NCBI GenBank assembly: GCA_047495785.1
Contig: JBLDXI010000010.1
Coordinates: forward strand, 620,001 to 684,000
Length of the DNA: 64,000 bases
DNA from: Lepidodermella squamata
Taxonomy: Eukaryota; Gastrotricha
Direction of reading: 5' to 3'
The position numbers and the translations under genes are program-made. Shown here one piece after another: positions 12,233 to 22,849 of this stretch. Numbering within the stretch: the first letter of the stretch is position 1; each line of letters opens with the position of its first letter. The notes beneath the pieces are model-generated. The model was not told the DNA's origin. It searched no databases and saw only the letters and a list, made by a program, of their open reading frames with translations.

Positions 12233-14665
12233 TCAGCGGTTGGACATACTAATGCGTTCTTTGAGGATTGGCCAGTACCAAGTTATCGAAGTTGAACTCG
12301 AAATCGTGAAAAAGATGAACGCAGTGAATATTTGCTGCAGAACCATCCTTCCTCCCAGAGTTAGTATGATGAAGATTCCAGCGATAAACAAACAAGAGAC
12401 ATTGATGAGCCCGAAATTTGCCAGTTTTAATTCCTGCGCCAATGAGGACACGGCAGTATTTTTTTTGAGTATTTTCGAATATTTTATGCGAACGTTATTG
12501 GCCACGAAAAATCCAGCTGCTAACAAAATTAGGTTTTCAGCTGCGAGAATCGAAAGCAGAACCGAAAAATTGCCATTTTCACAAGTTGTAATGATATATT
12601 CGGTGAATACATCTAACGCAGGATCGTAGATTATCTTGTTTCCCCCAGCGACCAAGCATTGTATAGGATCAACCAGAAGCCAAATCATAAGATAAATAGC
12701 GGTTACAACTGAAGCGGCTATCGGGATCAAAACAGGCCGGGAATCGTATTCCTCGAGCAGCAGCTGTAGCTTCGCTTCAGAAGCATCACGGTCATTTTTG
12801 ACCTCCTTTCGCCCTTCTCTCTGCTCTGGCCGGACAATTACAAAGCGCGAGCCCACCTTGTGACTACGGCCCTGTTGATGCATGGTTGGCTTGGTTGATA
12901 CATGGTCTGTTGAATACGTCTTGACTTCGTTTATCACCATAGCTCCGTTTCCGAAATTTTTCCGAATGCGAATCAACTTCAACCACAAGCTAATAATTCG
13001 ACTCAACAGAGTTGCATTCATGCAAATTAGCCCCATAGCCCCAAGTATCAATCTGGCGTTGCTCGATTCCTTAGCGCTTGGAGCCGCAAATAGTACCGCT
13101 GAAGTGTCAATAGAAAGGAATGAAAATGTGCTTAAAGCAGGCAGTAAATCGGCTCGTATATTATGCCGATTTTTGCTCAGAGAAAGACCAATAAAAAGGA
13201 TCTGGGCACATGCTGTTAGTATTGCTAACACTAGAATGATCAGGAATTCAGCATACGATACTTGCTCCATTACGGTTTTCCTGCTAGCCTGATCCCTTGG
13301 GATGTTACCGCTCCAAATATTCCAAGTAAATTTGTCACTAGAAGACCGAACGCTCAAAGCTGGACTGTTGGCTATCGATTTAAATATTATTCTGGTGTTA
13401 TTCTTCCTAGTCCAATAGTTTATGACCGAAATGTCGTACATTTGCTGGCCAGTAATATTGCTGAAGCGTAACCGACCGATTCTGAGGCCCGCAAGGTCGA
13501 TTTCCATCATACTTCTATTCAACGCGTGGCTTACGACATCCGGCTTGTGATGATAATCGAAAAGAGTCATGTTACTTGTCAGCCTCAACGTTCGATCTCC
13601 TTCATGCAAAGCGAAAACAGCGAACATCGCCATATCATAAAAAATGTACCTTGAGACATCATCAGGAGCTCGAGTGAAATTTAGCCTTTTGTTTAATTCA
13701 GAATCGAATTTTTCTACAGACATGCCCAGGCTTGATGAAGCCGCATTGTCTTGCGTTGCGACAGTTGTCGGCCCTATAAAAAAGGTGATTTCCTGCTGTT
13801 TGCTGACAATTTCACGAGTGCATCCTGGCAAAAGAGGATCTGGGACCAGTGGAATTGCAGAGAAATCAGTCAGCAGCCCAGCGTTTGAAAAGAAAATATA
13901 TCTGGGCGCTGCCAGACCGGAAAAATATGCAAGGCAGTAGAACTTCCACAGTACTGCTGTTGTAGCGGTATAAAGGACAATAATCCGAATGTCTTTGCGT
14001 ATGATTTCGTCAATGACATTTTGGTCTATATCCATTGAAATGCTGAATACAGGCACTGAAAGATTGCGTTGCAACGCCTTGCTGTAAATTGTGAGAGATA
14101 CAGTGTAGTCGACGAGATTCTGAACAGTCGCTATTACAGCCAGTCTCCGCCATTTCGCAACAGTTTCGACAAATAGAATAAGAACCTCACTATTCGGGTC
14201 GATGACATTCAGTGTCAAATAGAGGTTGGGATATAGAACCCGATTTGAAAGAACCGATGAAATGCAAGCTCCACTCATCATCACGGCATTCAATTCATGA
14301 AGAATGGGACCGACGGCTTTGCAGCTTTGAGATAGTTGTCCTCCTACAATGATTGGTGATTTAATAACAGTGCTCTTGTTCGCGTCGGAGACAGGTTCCA
14401 AGTTTTCGTAAAAGTTAGCTAGAATACTGGGTGCGGCGTTTCCCATGCGTTCGTCTTCGAAAACTGGTTCGAGCTGGTAATCGGCCAGAATGTCGCTTCT
14501 GTTGTTTGCAATTTCAAAAACGAGGCTGACGACTGCTCTGAATGTTTCACCGAAGCGAGGAGGTCGGCCTGTAAAGGTTGTCGCAGCAAGAACTTGCATC
14601 CTATGTTGCTTTATCGCACAAACTGATGAGATCATCACAATGGCTGAGATTAAATGATTCAACAT
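12233..14665 (-). CDS. GABA-B-like class C GPCR (copy A)
   Basis: A single uninterrupted ORF of 810 residues, starting at ATG 14665. A signal peptide (about 1-18) precedes a periplasmic-binding-protein-like ectodomain (about 25-455) with the SxSCKAVGPIL and RVLYPNLYLT segments that align with the GABA-B and ANF-receptor fold. There is no cysteine-rich linker, which separates it from mGluR-type receptors. A WNIWSGNIPRDQ segment just before TM1 matches the GABA-B linker. Seven hydrophobic segments follow. The loop between TM3 and TM4 is unusually long (about 80 residues, charged), and the protein stops about ten residues after TM7, so there is no coiled-coil tail. Convergent with the KY-like gene, with stops about 110 nt apart. 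Ligand unknown. Confidence 0.85.
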   Translation of the reverse strand: MLNHLISAIVMISSVCAIKQHRMQVLAATTFTGRPPRFGETFRAVVSLVFEIANNRSDILADYQLEPVFEDERMGNAAPSILANFYENLEPVSDANKSTVIKSPIIVGGQLSQSCKAVGPILHELNAVMMSGACISSVLSNRVLYPNLYLTLNVIDPNSEVLILFVETVAKWRRLAVIATVQNLVDYTVSLTIYSKALQRNLSVPVFSISMDIDQNVIDEIIRKDIRIIVLYTATTAVLWKFYCLAYFSGLAAPRYIFFSNAGLLTDFSAIPLVPDPLLPGCTREIVSKQQEITFFIGPTTVATQDNAASSSLGMSVEKFDSELNKRLNFTRAPDDVSRYIFYDMAMFAVFALHEGDRTLRLTSNMTLFDYHHKPDVVSHALNRSMMEIDLAGLRIGRLRFSNITGQQMYDISVINYWTRKNNTRIIFKSIANSPALSVRSSSDKFTWNIWSGNIPRDQASRKTVMEQVSYAEFLIILVLAILTACAQILFIGLSLSKNRHNIRADLLPALSTFSFLSIDTSAVLFAAPSAKESSNARLILGAMGLICMNATLLSRIISLWLKLIRIRKNFGNGAMVINEVKTYSTDHVSTKPTMHQQGRSHKVGSRFVIVRPEQREGRKEVKNDRDASEAKLQLLLEEYDSRPVLIPIAASVVTAIYLMIWLLVDPIQCLVAGGNKIIYDPALDVFTEYIITTCENGNFSVLLSILAAENLILLAAGFFVANNVRIKYSKILKKNTAVSSLAQELKLANFGLINVSCLFIAGIFIILTLGGRMVLQQIFTAFIFFTISSSTSITWYWPILKERISMSNR

Positions 14666-15133
14666 TTTTGCGAACTGAAGGCCACGATGTTTTTTGAAAG
14701 CGCTCCCTTGCTCCCGTAGACTATCAGCAAAGCACTGACATTTGATGCTCCCAGCTTCCTGTAACCTAAAACCTAAAAAAGATTAAACGTGATGAGCATT
14801 TAAAAAGTCAAAGTATTTTATTCTCTAGTAGTCGAGCACTCTAGCAGTCTAGCAGTTTTATTCTCTAGCATTGCAATGTTACCTGAAGGAAAATAATTCT
14901 CCCATATCTCCAATCAGGCTTTTTGACATCCTGTCCCAATATGTATGCAGCGGGTAGCATCCTTTCTACTCTGGTTACCAGAGAAACACCAAGAAATTTA
15001 GTTGAACGTGCTTTTGTTATCTTGGGCGTATGGGGGACTAGGGGCGGTTACCTCCCATCATGGCATAACAAATGAAATGTTATCACAGACAGTAAATTCG
15101 AACTGGACCTTCTGTAGGATTCGCTCAATAAAT
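14666..15133. other. Intergenic between two class C GPCR genes
   Basis: No gene is seen. A short imperfect repeat built on CTCTAGTAG/CTCTAGCAG units occurs at about 14822-14872. The promoter of copy A should lie here. Confidence 0.5.
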
Positions 15134-17677
15134 TCAGATATCAACCCTCACAATAGCTCTTCTGCGAAGTCTCGGTAAGAACCAAGTCATCGATGTTGTT
15201 AGCGAAATTATCAAGCTCATGAAAGCAATGACGAGATTCTGTTGAATCGGCCGCTCGCTCAACATCAGGATAATCAGCACACTCGCAATCATTAGACAAA
15301 AGGCATTGATTTGCCCGATAGCTAAAAGTTCAAATTCTTGCTTTCCGATAATAACAGTGGCTTCGCTTTTGAAGATGTAAGGATAGTTCTTCCGGAGCTG
15401 ATAACTAAGGAAAACCCCGGTGAGTAGAATAAGCCCATTGAAGGCTATTTGAGTAGATATCCAGACTGGTGTTTTCTTTCCCTCGCAAATTGTTACCAAG
15501 TACTCGGTGACAACATCAGCTACAGGGTCATGACCCTTTGCCCCATCCGTGCGTTCAATACAGGTCAGATGATCAGCTAGGAGCCATATCAACAGGAAGC
15601 AAGAAGCCGCTGAAAACGCAGCCGCCAATGCCCAAAATGGGATGTTCGATTTCGCCTCTTGACAATCGGCAATGATCTGTTCTATGTGGGCTATATCAAG
15701 ATGTTTTGCCTCAAACTTAATTGAGCTGCTAGCTCGGGCTGGCTCGTGCCCGATGGCCACACTGGCCCGTTTGGAGACGGTTGACTGCTTTCTCATGACT
15801 GACAAACGCTTCGTTGTCGTATGAAATGAGCCAGGCCTTGTGGTTGTTGACGGGCGAACAGCTTTTTGATACTGCTCGTAACTCTGGGAAACCTGTTGAC
15901 TGCTATTCAAACCCAGCCAGAGAAACAACGACCGACTGAACAAAAGTGTATGAATCGAGGTCAAGCCGATAGTCAGAAGTATGATACGTGTATTTGCGAT
16001 GCTTTCGACGTTATTTGAAGCAAATAATATCGCTGAAATATCCGATATGATTCCAGCGATAGTCCCTAAAAATTTTAAGAGCGGAACTCTATAACTTTCT
16101 TCAACTTCTGCCTGTTCGAAATCCGTCTTCAATATTGTGATAGCTGTGTAGATTTGAAAACAAATTATCGCAATGCCAATCACTAGAACAGTGATAAAAG
16201 CTTCAGTTGAAACTTGATCGAAGCTTTTTGCAAGAATAGCTTGATCCTTCGGAATCTGGCCATTCCAAAGCTCCCAGTTGAAAAGAGAGCCTTGAACCGG
16301 TAGCAATTTGTAGCTTTCATAAAAAGGCGAGCCAGCCAGTCGAGGATCTGTTGGGGACAATTTGTAGATAGCTTTCATCCCGTTCCGCAGGTTCCAATAC
16401 GTTATCGCCGAAATATCAGCCAATTGTTGACCGTTGACCTTACTATATTGAAGGTTGTCGATTCTCACGCCCTTCAACTGCATTTCCATCATTGTCTCAT
16501 TGAGAACTCGCACGATTAATTGTGGCTGATACTGATAGTCGAAAAGAGACATGTTCCGCTTTATCAGCTGTTTGTTTGTTTCTTCCAGAGCGTAAACCCC
16601 AAACATTGCCATGTCGTAGAACACATAACGTAGGACATCATCTGGGGGTCGTGTGAAGCTGAGCCTTCGGTCCAGCTCAGCATCAAAATCATAGACATTG
16701 AAGCCTAAAGTCGAGTTTTCTTTGAAATCAGCTTTGGCTGCTCTTAGGGAAGGTCCAACGAAAAAGGTTATCATCTGCTGTTGAACGACTACGTCCCTAG
16801 TGCAACCCCTGACGTTAGGATCAGCTATTTCTGGGATTGCAGATGGGTCTGATAGAATGACCACGTTACTGAAGAAAACATATCTCGGGCCCGAGATCCC
16901 AGAGTTGAAAGCCAAACAATAGAACTTCCATAGCACAGCCGTAGTCGCTGTGTACACTACAACAACTCGAATGTCATTCGCAATGATCGTGTCGATCGTC
17001 GTCTGGTCTATGTCTATCTGAATGCTGAATATTGGGATGGAGAGATTACGCTCGAGAGCTCTGGTGTAGATGGCCAATGATGCTGTGTAGTCATTCAAAT
17101 TTTGAACAGTCGTGATCACGGCAATTCGTTTCCATTTTGCGATGTTTTCGATGAAGTGGACAGTCACTCTTCCATTTGGGTCGATAACGGAGCATGTTAA
17201 GAAGAGATTAGGATACAACGCCCTGTTCCATAAGATCGGTGACAGACAAGCTCCGCTTAACATGACTACATTGACCTTATCCAACAAAGGCCCGACGGCT
17301 TTGCAACTCTGAGATAACTGGCCCCCAATCGCTATTGGAGATTTGTAAACCAGAGTTCCATCGGGTCCGTAGAACGGTTCTGAGTCTTTGAAGTACCCTG
17401 CCACGATTCTTGGCGCAGCGTTTCCTAGCAACTCATCTTCGAAAAAGGGCTCCAGCCGGAAGTCAGGCAGAATGTCGGCTCGTTTGTTAACTGCATCAAA
17501 GACGAGGCGAATTACCTCCTTGAAGGAATCACCATATCTAGCCGGGCGGCCGGATAGGGTGGTCATTGCAAGAACTCTCATATTTTTCGGCTTGGCTGAT
17601 GCTTCAACCGCAAACCAATGTAAGAATACAATCAGCAAAAACAGATGCATTCTCGTTGATAGGTCGAAATTTCGCAT
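15134..17677 (-). CDS. GABA-B-like class C GPCR (copy B)
   Basis: An intronless ORF of 847 residues from ATG 17677; the ATG ten codons later would give a cleaner signal peptide (MHLFLLIVFLHWF). It is closest to copy A: both share VLAMTTLSGR/VLAATTFTGR at the mature N terminus, SCKAVGP, RALYPNLFLT, and an IPKDQ linker before TM1. The loop between TM3 and TM4 is again long and rich in Ser, Arg and Lys (about residues 600-665). The chain ends roughly a dozen residues after TM7. The head-to-tail arrangement with copy A indicates tandem duplication. Absence of introns in an 850-residue GPCR, while neighbours are spliced, suggests descent from a retroposed ancestor. Confidence 0.85.
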   Translation of the reverse strand: MRNFDLSTRMHLFLLIVFLHWFAVEASAKPKNMRVLAMTTLSGRPARYGDSFKEVIRLVFDAVNKRADILPDFRLEPFFEDELLGNAAPRIVAGYFKDSEPFYGPDGTLVYKSPIAIGGQLSQSCKAVGPLLDKVNVVMLSGACLSPILWNRALYPNLFLTCSVIDPNGRVTVHFIENIAKWKRIAVITTVQNLNDYTASLAIYTRALERNLSIPIFSIQIDIDQTTIDTIIANDIRVVVVYTATTAVLWKFYCLAFNSGISGPRYVFFSNVVILSDPSAIPEIADPNVRGCTRDVVVQQQMITFFVGPSLRAAKADFKENSTLGFNVYDFDAELDRRLSFTRPPDDVLRYVFYDMAMFGVYALEETNKQLIKRNMSLFDYQYQPQLIVRVLNETMMEMQLKGVRIDNLQYSKVNGQQLADISAITYWNLRNGMKAIYKLSPTDPRLAGSPFYESYKLLPVQGSLFNWELWNGQIPKDQAILAKSFDQVSTEAFITVLVIGIAIICFQIYTAITILKTDFEQAEVEESYRVPLLKFLGTIAGIISDISAILFASNNVESIANTRIILLTIGLTSIHTLLFSRSLFLWLGLNSSQQVSQSYEQYQKAVRPSTTTRPGSFHTTTKRLSVMRKQSTVSKRASVAIGHEPARASSSIKFEAKHLDIAHIEQIIADCQEAKSNIPFWALAAAFSAASCFLLIWLLADHLTCIERTDGAKGHDPVADVVTEYLVTICEGKKTPVWISTQIAFNGLILLTGVFLSYQLRKNYPYIFKSEATVIIGKQEFELLAIGQINAFCLMIASVLIILMLSERPIQQNLVIAFMSLIISLTTSMTWFLPRLRRRAIVRVDI

Positions 17678-17699
17678 GATGTTGTAAGGGCAAAATTGG

Positions 17700-18311
17700 G
17701 TAATGTTTTTTTCAATTTAGGTGTGCTATTTGTTGGATGACAAAACTGCCTGAAAACACGTTCCTCTGGTAGCCCCGCGAACATGTAGAGCAAGGGAGTT
17801 AATTTTCGATAATAGAGCCGTGTTTCGAGGTAAAACCAGTTAATTTAGCTTCGTCTAAGACAGCGACGAGCAGACGTGGAGATCGGATTACACTTTATTC
17901 TAAACTTGATTTTCGAAATTGCAAAAGCTTTGATTGATGTAGGGCTAGAGACAATTTTAAAGCATTTAATTTCCTGATTACCAATCAGGATTAATTAATT
18001 CCCTGCAAGCAACCTGTCCCAGGTTATTTAATCTCATTCTCTCAATCTCTGCAAGTAATGCTGCTCCAGTCTGGATTGAATGAAAAACTGGCGAATAAAA
18101 AGGTGACGAAAAGCTGTAAATTTCCTAGTCAGGATTATGCATAACAACACATCTATAAATCAATGCGATTAATTATTAAGAAAATATCGAAAAATCGAAT
18201 AAGCGTGCTAGTGTACTCCCTCGCTACACTTCGCTCGGTTCAACGTAAAGTTATTTCACACAATTCTCGTTGATAAAACCCAATTTCCGTGAAATACTTC
18301 CCACAACCATA
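17700..18311. other. Intergenic, no gene seen
   Basis: This lies between the divergent class C GPCR copy B and the ankyrin gene and should hold both promoters. It is AT-rich, and I see no repeat or exon in it. Confidence 0.5.
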
Positions 18312-19185
18312 ATGACCGTGAGTTGACATATTCTTTCTTAAATCTAGAATTCAAAGTCGTTCCATTTAGGACCCAGTTGTAACTAACAACTTGTTACTTG
18401 CCATCATCAACAAGAGAGCAGACCTCGTCAAACAGATTCTAGACACGAAAAAGGCTGATTTGAATGGGATCGATGATAAGTTACCACTGCTTGGAGCTAT
18501 CCGCTTTGCTGATCCAACAATAGCCGGCCTTTTGCTGGATGCAGGCGCTGAGATCGACCTGGCAAGCAAACGAACTGGTATGACAGCCCTCCAAGCTGCT
18601 TGCTCTATTGGCAATAAAAAAGCGGTTGAATACCTCATATCTCGCGGGGCCAGTATGGAACTTGCGACTATGAATGGGAAAACCGCACTTCTGATTGCCT
18701 TCGAAAACGTTCAAATCGATGTCATTGACCTGTTGCTGTCTAAGGGCGCAAAGGTCACTCATCAAGATTTGCAGGGCCAAAATGCTTTCCACTACGCCGG
18801 CAAGTATTTCACCCACGCTAAACTCAACAGAGCTATGACATTCAAGTTTGACGAGAACCAGGTGGGGAAACACGTGCCGGAAGATGACGACGATTACGAC
18901 TTGGATTCGACAATTTTCACAAAGCTGAAAATGCTGTTCCATCGAATGAAAGACATGGGCTGTAATGTCAATCTCGTGAGTGAGGGGAAAACCCCTCTGA
19001 AAATGGCGATTGAAGCTGAGAATGTCGAGGTTGCCAAGACTTTGCTGGATATGGGCGGAAAGCGACAGGCCTCGCAGGTTACAGAAGCAGACTCAGAAGC
19101 TGCGGAGAAGATCAAGGGATTTCTGTCCTATATGATGTCAAGCTCGAGTGGTACGGAAGCTGCTGAGATTCTTGATACAAAATAA
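18312..19185 (+). CDS. Ankyrin-repeat protein with a two-codon first coding exon
   Basis: The main ORF (18370-19185) has no ATG at its head and follows an acceptor CCATTTAG. Fifty-two nt upstream, ATGACC is followed by the consensus donor GTGAGT, so the coding sequence is 18312-18317 joined to 18370-19185, 273 residues starting MTDPVV. Several ankyrin repeats are visible, such as GMTALQAACSIGNKKAVEYL and NGKTALLIAF, then an acidic stretch (EDDDDYD) and a final GKTPLKMAIEAENVEVAKTL repeat. No catalytic domain or membrane segment is seen; a cytoplasmic protein-binding role is the only safe inference. AATAAA occurs at about 19318. Confidence 0.75.
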
Positions 19186-19512
19186 GGATTTCACTCTGGT
19201 TTCATGACTGCATGAGAAAATTCAATTCATGCCGTATTTAAGTATTTATGTTCCTCAAAATGTTTCATTTAAATTTTGCCTTATTTATCGGACTAGACTT
19301 TGTGACTATTGGTGATCAATAAAGACGTGTTTTTGCCGAGTTTTGACCCGGACACAGCGCCGTTAGTAATATGATTAATTCCTTCTTCAAAACCGTCATG
19401 AGGGGCATAGCTTCCGCCTGAGGGTGGACAGGTGGCTCTACGCATTTCCTTGTCAAAACTTGCCATAATATGACTTCAGGGCTGACGAATCTCCATAAAA
19501 CATTTACAAAAA

Positions 19513-19890
19513 ATGATTTCGCTCTTGAGAGTTCTATTTTTGGCTATATTGATGCAATGTTGCAGTTGCAATGATCAAGCGAAAGTCGACTCCGAAGTTC
19601 CTGTTGGGAATGATAGTTCCCCCAAATCATGGAGCCCAGATCAAGATCATCCCGCTCAGCCGTGGACCCCACTCAGGTACTTCAGACGGAAGGCCTTAAT
19701 AGCAAGAGACCCAGCGGCAGACGGCGAAATCGGCCCGTTACTACGATCGATGAGCTGGCATAAATTAATCTCGAACGAGAGGCATCAGACAATCTCGCCG
19801 TCTCAGATCACTGATCAGAGCAACGAATTGGTCTTCTTGTCGCGTCCTAGCTCGTACAGGTCGCGATTTAGGGTTCATCGTAACATTTAA
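19513..19890 (+). CDS. Small secreted protein, unknown function
   Basis: A 125-residue ORF from ATG 19513 with a clear signal peptide (about 1-19, MISLLRVLFLAILMQCC). The mature part is polar, rich in Ser, Pro and Arg, and contains a dibasic-like segment RYFRRK near residue 58 and RSRFRVHR at the end. There are no cysteines after the leader region and no amidation glycine, so it is not a canonical neuropeptide precursor. The last 20 nt run into a short intergenic gap before the opposing nuclear receptor gene. I do not recognise the family. Confidence 0.55.
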   Translation: MISLLRVLFLAILMQCCSCNDQAKVDSEVPVGNDSSPKSWSPDQDHPAQPWTPLRYFRRKALIARDPAADGEIGPLLRSMSWHKLISNERHQTISPSQITDQSNELVFLSRPSSYRSRFRVHRNI

Positions 19891-19959
19891 AAAAATGCAC
19901 GACGCATGATTTATTTTTACAATGTGGACAATTAAATAAAGAATTAGCTTGACGATGAC

Positions 19960-21323
19960 TCATATACCCATAATCCTACAGTACTTATCAAACCAGTCGC
20001 GGTAGAGGTCCCCAGCCTGGGCGATGATGTGTGGTGACCTTTTGAGGATGACATGCTGAGCATAGAAACGCCGACATGCCGCTAGTTCAACTGCATGTAC
20101 GTAATTGTTCATCAAAGCTTTCCTTTGCTCTCGATCTGTGACGCCGCGATATTGCAACCTCAAAAAAGCTTCGTATGATTTCGATAAATCAACCTTGGCA
20201 TTCGTGACAGCTGATGGATTAACCAATCCGGTCTGGCGATCTGAATATAATGCGAAGCAAATTCCTTCGAATTACCCATATTAGCGTCAAAACTAACCAT
20301 TCATGAAAAGAAAGGCTGTCGTGAAAGCGATCTCAGTTTTGGATGGGCCCCACTCTGACTGAATGCGAATCAGGACATCAAAATCTTTCGGCAAAGACTA
20401 GAAAGGAAATCATAAAAATATCGAAGATAAGTGTTCAAATCTGACCTGCAATTCGGGATAATATTGAAGTAGAGCTTTCAATGCCGGCGAGTTCATCCTG
20501 CTAACAGTCATTTGAGCTTGCTGGCTGAAAATCGCAATCATAGCCTTGCAAATAAAACTTGAAAATAGTTGACATCTGTCGTCAAGATTCAACGAGCTGT
20601 AACCTAATGAGGATGAATCATGAACTAGCTGTAAATGATGGTAAAACAATGCATACCAATTATCGACTTGACAAAGTTTTTCATCTCAATTACTTGTTGG
20701 GGGAATTTTGAAGTGCCCACTACACGCAAGAAAGCGGTTTCGTATGGATTTGGTAGAGCAGGTAAAGTAGGAGCCTCGATGGTTTCTTGAATCTATGAAA
20801 ATCAAGGGCTCGAAGTTCGGTAATTTTTTACGAACTGAACATACCTTCATAATATTCCCTTGAAGTTCGAAATTGCTTCTAAGAAGCTCGTGGATCGAAT
20901 TCTCAAGGTTAATTGATCCTTGTTCAGCTAGAACCAGCGTAGGAGCTGGAATGAGCGCGTTCTCGTCATCAGTTGAAGTAGTCGAGGCCAATTTACGAAG
21001 CCGACGCTTGCCCATGCCAACCTTCACGCACTGTTCGAATCGGCATTTCGAACAATTGAATCGCCAGCTCTTGCCGCTTGCCTCCACTGTATCAAACTCC
21101 TTGACTCTGGTCATGCAGTTATTGACACCTTGAATGCATTCCAAATCGTTAACTCCCTTCTGGCGAGTTCTTATGAAAAATCTCTGAAAAGGGTTATAGT
21201 GGAAGCAGAATGAATCGTTATGATTCTTTGTAGTCTTACTTTGCAAGCTTCGCAAACATAGGCGCCGCAACGCTTGTATTTGTTAGCCCAAATGCCGCAA
21301 ACTTCGCATTGAATGACTTGCAT
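19960..21323 (-). CDS. Divergent nuclear hormone receptor
   Basis: Six exons (21323-21240, 21183-20845, 20792-20694, 20628-20446, 20397-20298, 20240-19960) give 361 residues; all junctions are GT-AG and keep frame. Finger 1 reads CEVCG...CEACKRFF (P-box EACKR) and finger 2 ends CSKCRFEQCVKVGM, the classic C4 nuclear receptor DNA-binding domain. The spacing is odd: 14 residues instead of 13 inside finger 1, six between the first two Cys of finger 2, and 20 instead of 9 between its second and third. The rest is an alpha-helical ligand-binding domain with a SLNLDDRCQLF segment and FMNDRQTGL, as in helix 3-5 and the beta-turn of the family. It resembles the lineage-specific expanded receptors of ecdysozoans. 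Ligand unknown. Confidence 0.85.
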
Positions 21324-21873
21324 TTTCAATACATAGCATGAATATCGAAATGAAACGAGGAAATTGCAGTATTTTGTTGTGCTTTTATCCTAGAATAAAG
21401 CTGGATCAATTACTTATGAATAAATGAGACCTGTCATGTTTCACGAGACCTCATATTCCACGACGGTTGCTGCATTTGAGCGTCACGAATATTGATAGGT
21501 TCTGAAAGCGCGGGAACGTTTCATGCTAGGATGTTTAACCTTGTCTTACTAGCCCGGACATTAGCGCTGCCGTACAAGGAAGGAACACCTGTGTCTTTTC
21601 GTTTTCCAGAGCATAGTTCAAAATTGGACATTTTATAGGCAATAATTCAATCAAAATGCCGGAGATCTGTGTCCTGTGAGAGCCCACAAATGACATCCGA
21701 CTTACCCACTCTAGACCGCAACACTCTAGCACTCTAGACAGCAAAAAGTCGGTGTAAAAACGTAATGAAATTACCTCCTCATGTGCCTCCTCACTACCGT
21801 CTCTGACAAACGCTTGCACACCCTCTGCTCGAGCCTGTATCTTTTACTGTTATTCTTGATTTCCATGGTTTCC

Positions 21874-22049
21874 ATTTAGTATTGAAAAGATCTTGTTGAG
21901 AGAACAACTTCACACTGGTGGTCTCAAAAGATCTTATTCCACCGTCTTAGGACAGGATGACTCAGGTGATCACCCTAACTTGTCATGCAAGCTTGTCAAA
22001 TGACTTTGGGCGGTTATGATCTCTCAAAAAGATCTTTTCAATACTAAAT
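21874..22049. mobile_element. MITE-like element with about 28-bp terminal inverted repeats
   Basis: The left end ATTTAGTATTGAAAAGATCT and the right end AGATCTTTTCAATACTAAAT are exact inverted copies. The match extends inward through a TTGAGAGA block with a single mismatch. The 176-bp unit has no ORF. I do not see a clear target-site duplication. Confidence 0.65.
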
Positions 22050-22520
22050 CAAGTCCGAGGAGTAAGAAAATCAATATTAGAAGCTTCCAGGTGTTATGGT
22101 TAGAGATCCAGAGAGATGACTAAGATGACCCAAGATCTCCCCTAAGGGGGTACTCCAGCGCCGGAGGGACAAAAAGTCGATTTTTCTGACTTATTGGTTT
22201 TTCAACGGTTTCTAGGTAATTCGACCATGCTGAGTTCAGCGCAATTTACAGAAGTGCTCTATCTATCTTAGTTTTTGCGCTACAACATAGAGGAGGTCAG
22301 GCGACGCGACGACTGACTTGGCAAAAATTCAAAATTCCCCCATAAATGCGTTACCATGGAAAATATTTTTAATAATTTTAAATTGTATTTAATTAAATAT
22401 TTTTAGTGAGAATTTAATAAAATTATTGAACTTGCGTGAAGAAAATGAGGGAAAAGGCGGAATTTTCAAACTTTTACCTGCACGGAACTAAGCGGGGTCC
22501 GGAATTGAGCGCATTGTTTA

Positions 22521-22844
22521 TCAATACATGAAGTGCAGGTTCTGTAGCATTGATTTCGGCAGCGAATTTACGATGATGATAATGGCTAATGATGATAAAT
22601 CTAGATGCTTTACCACTACGCGCTTCGACGCCTCAGTTGCGTCTTTGTAGTTGATTTTCGACCTGATTTGTACTGCTGCCTTTTCGGCTCCTTGAATGTT
22701 TCGGCATGCTAGAATAACTTTGGCTGCCCCTCTTTTAGCCAACTGGTATGCTGTTACCTTGCCAATGCCGGTCTTTGAGCCAGTTACAATGCAGACTTTC
22801 TCTTCGATGGACAATTCGCTCAAGGGAGATACGGCGGATGACAT
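22521..22844 (-). pseudogene. Truncated retinol-dehydrogenase-like SDR fragment
   Basis: From ATG 22844 the reading frame matches the first exon of the SDR cluster at 35.6-39.7 kb: KVCIVTGSKTGIGKVTAYQL, the KVILACRN cofactor loop and VVVKHLDLSSL. After DLSSL a low-complexity GAT/AAT patch replaces the expected ESVRKFAAE, and the frame shifts. The bases that follow still spell a frame-shifted NSSEP/LHVL region, then the copy stops. There is no NNAG motif, no YxxxK catalytic pair and no second exon. It lies 13 kb from the functional cluster next to mobile elements, so it is a dispersed 5' remnant. Confidence 0.8.
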
Positions 22845-22849
22845 GGTTC

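Noticed and set aside
21535-21819. 94-residue minus-strand frame upstream of the nuclear receptor
   Set aside because: GTG start only, no domain, and next to CTCTAGCACTCTAGA-type low-complexity sequence.
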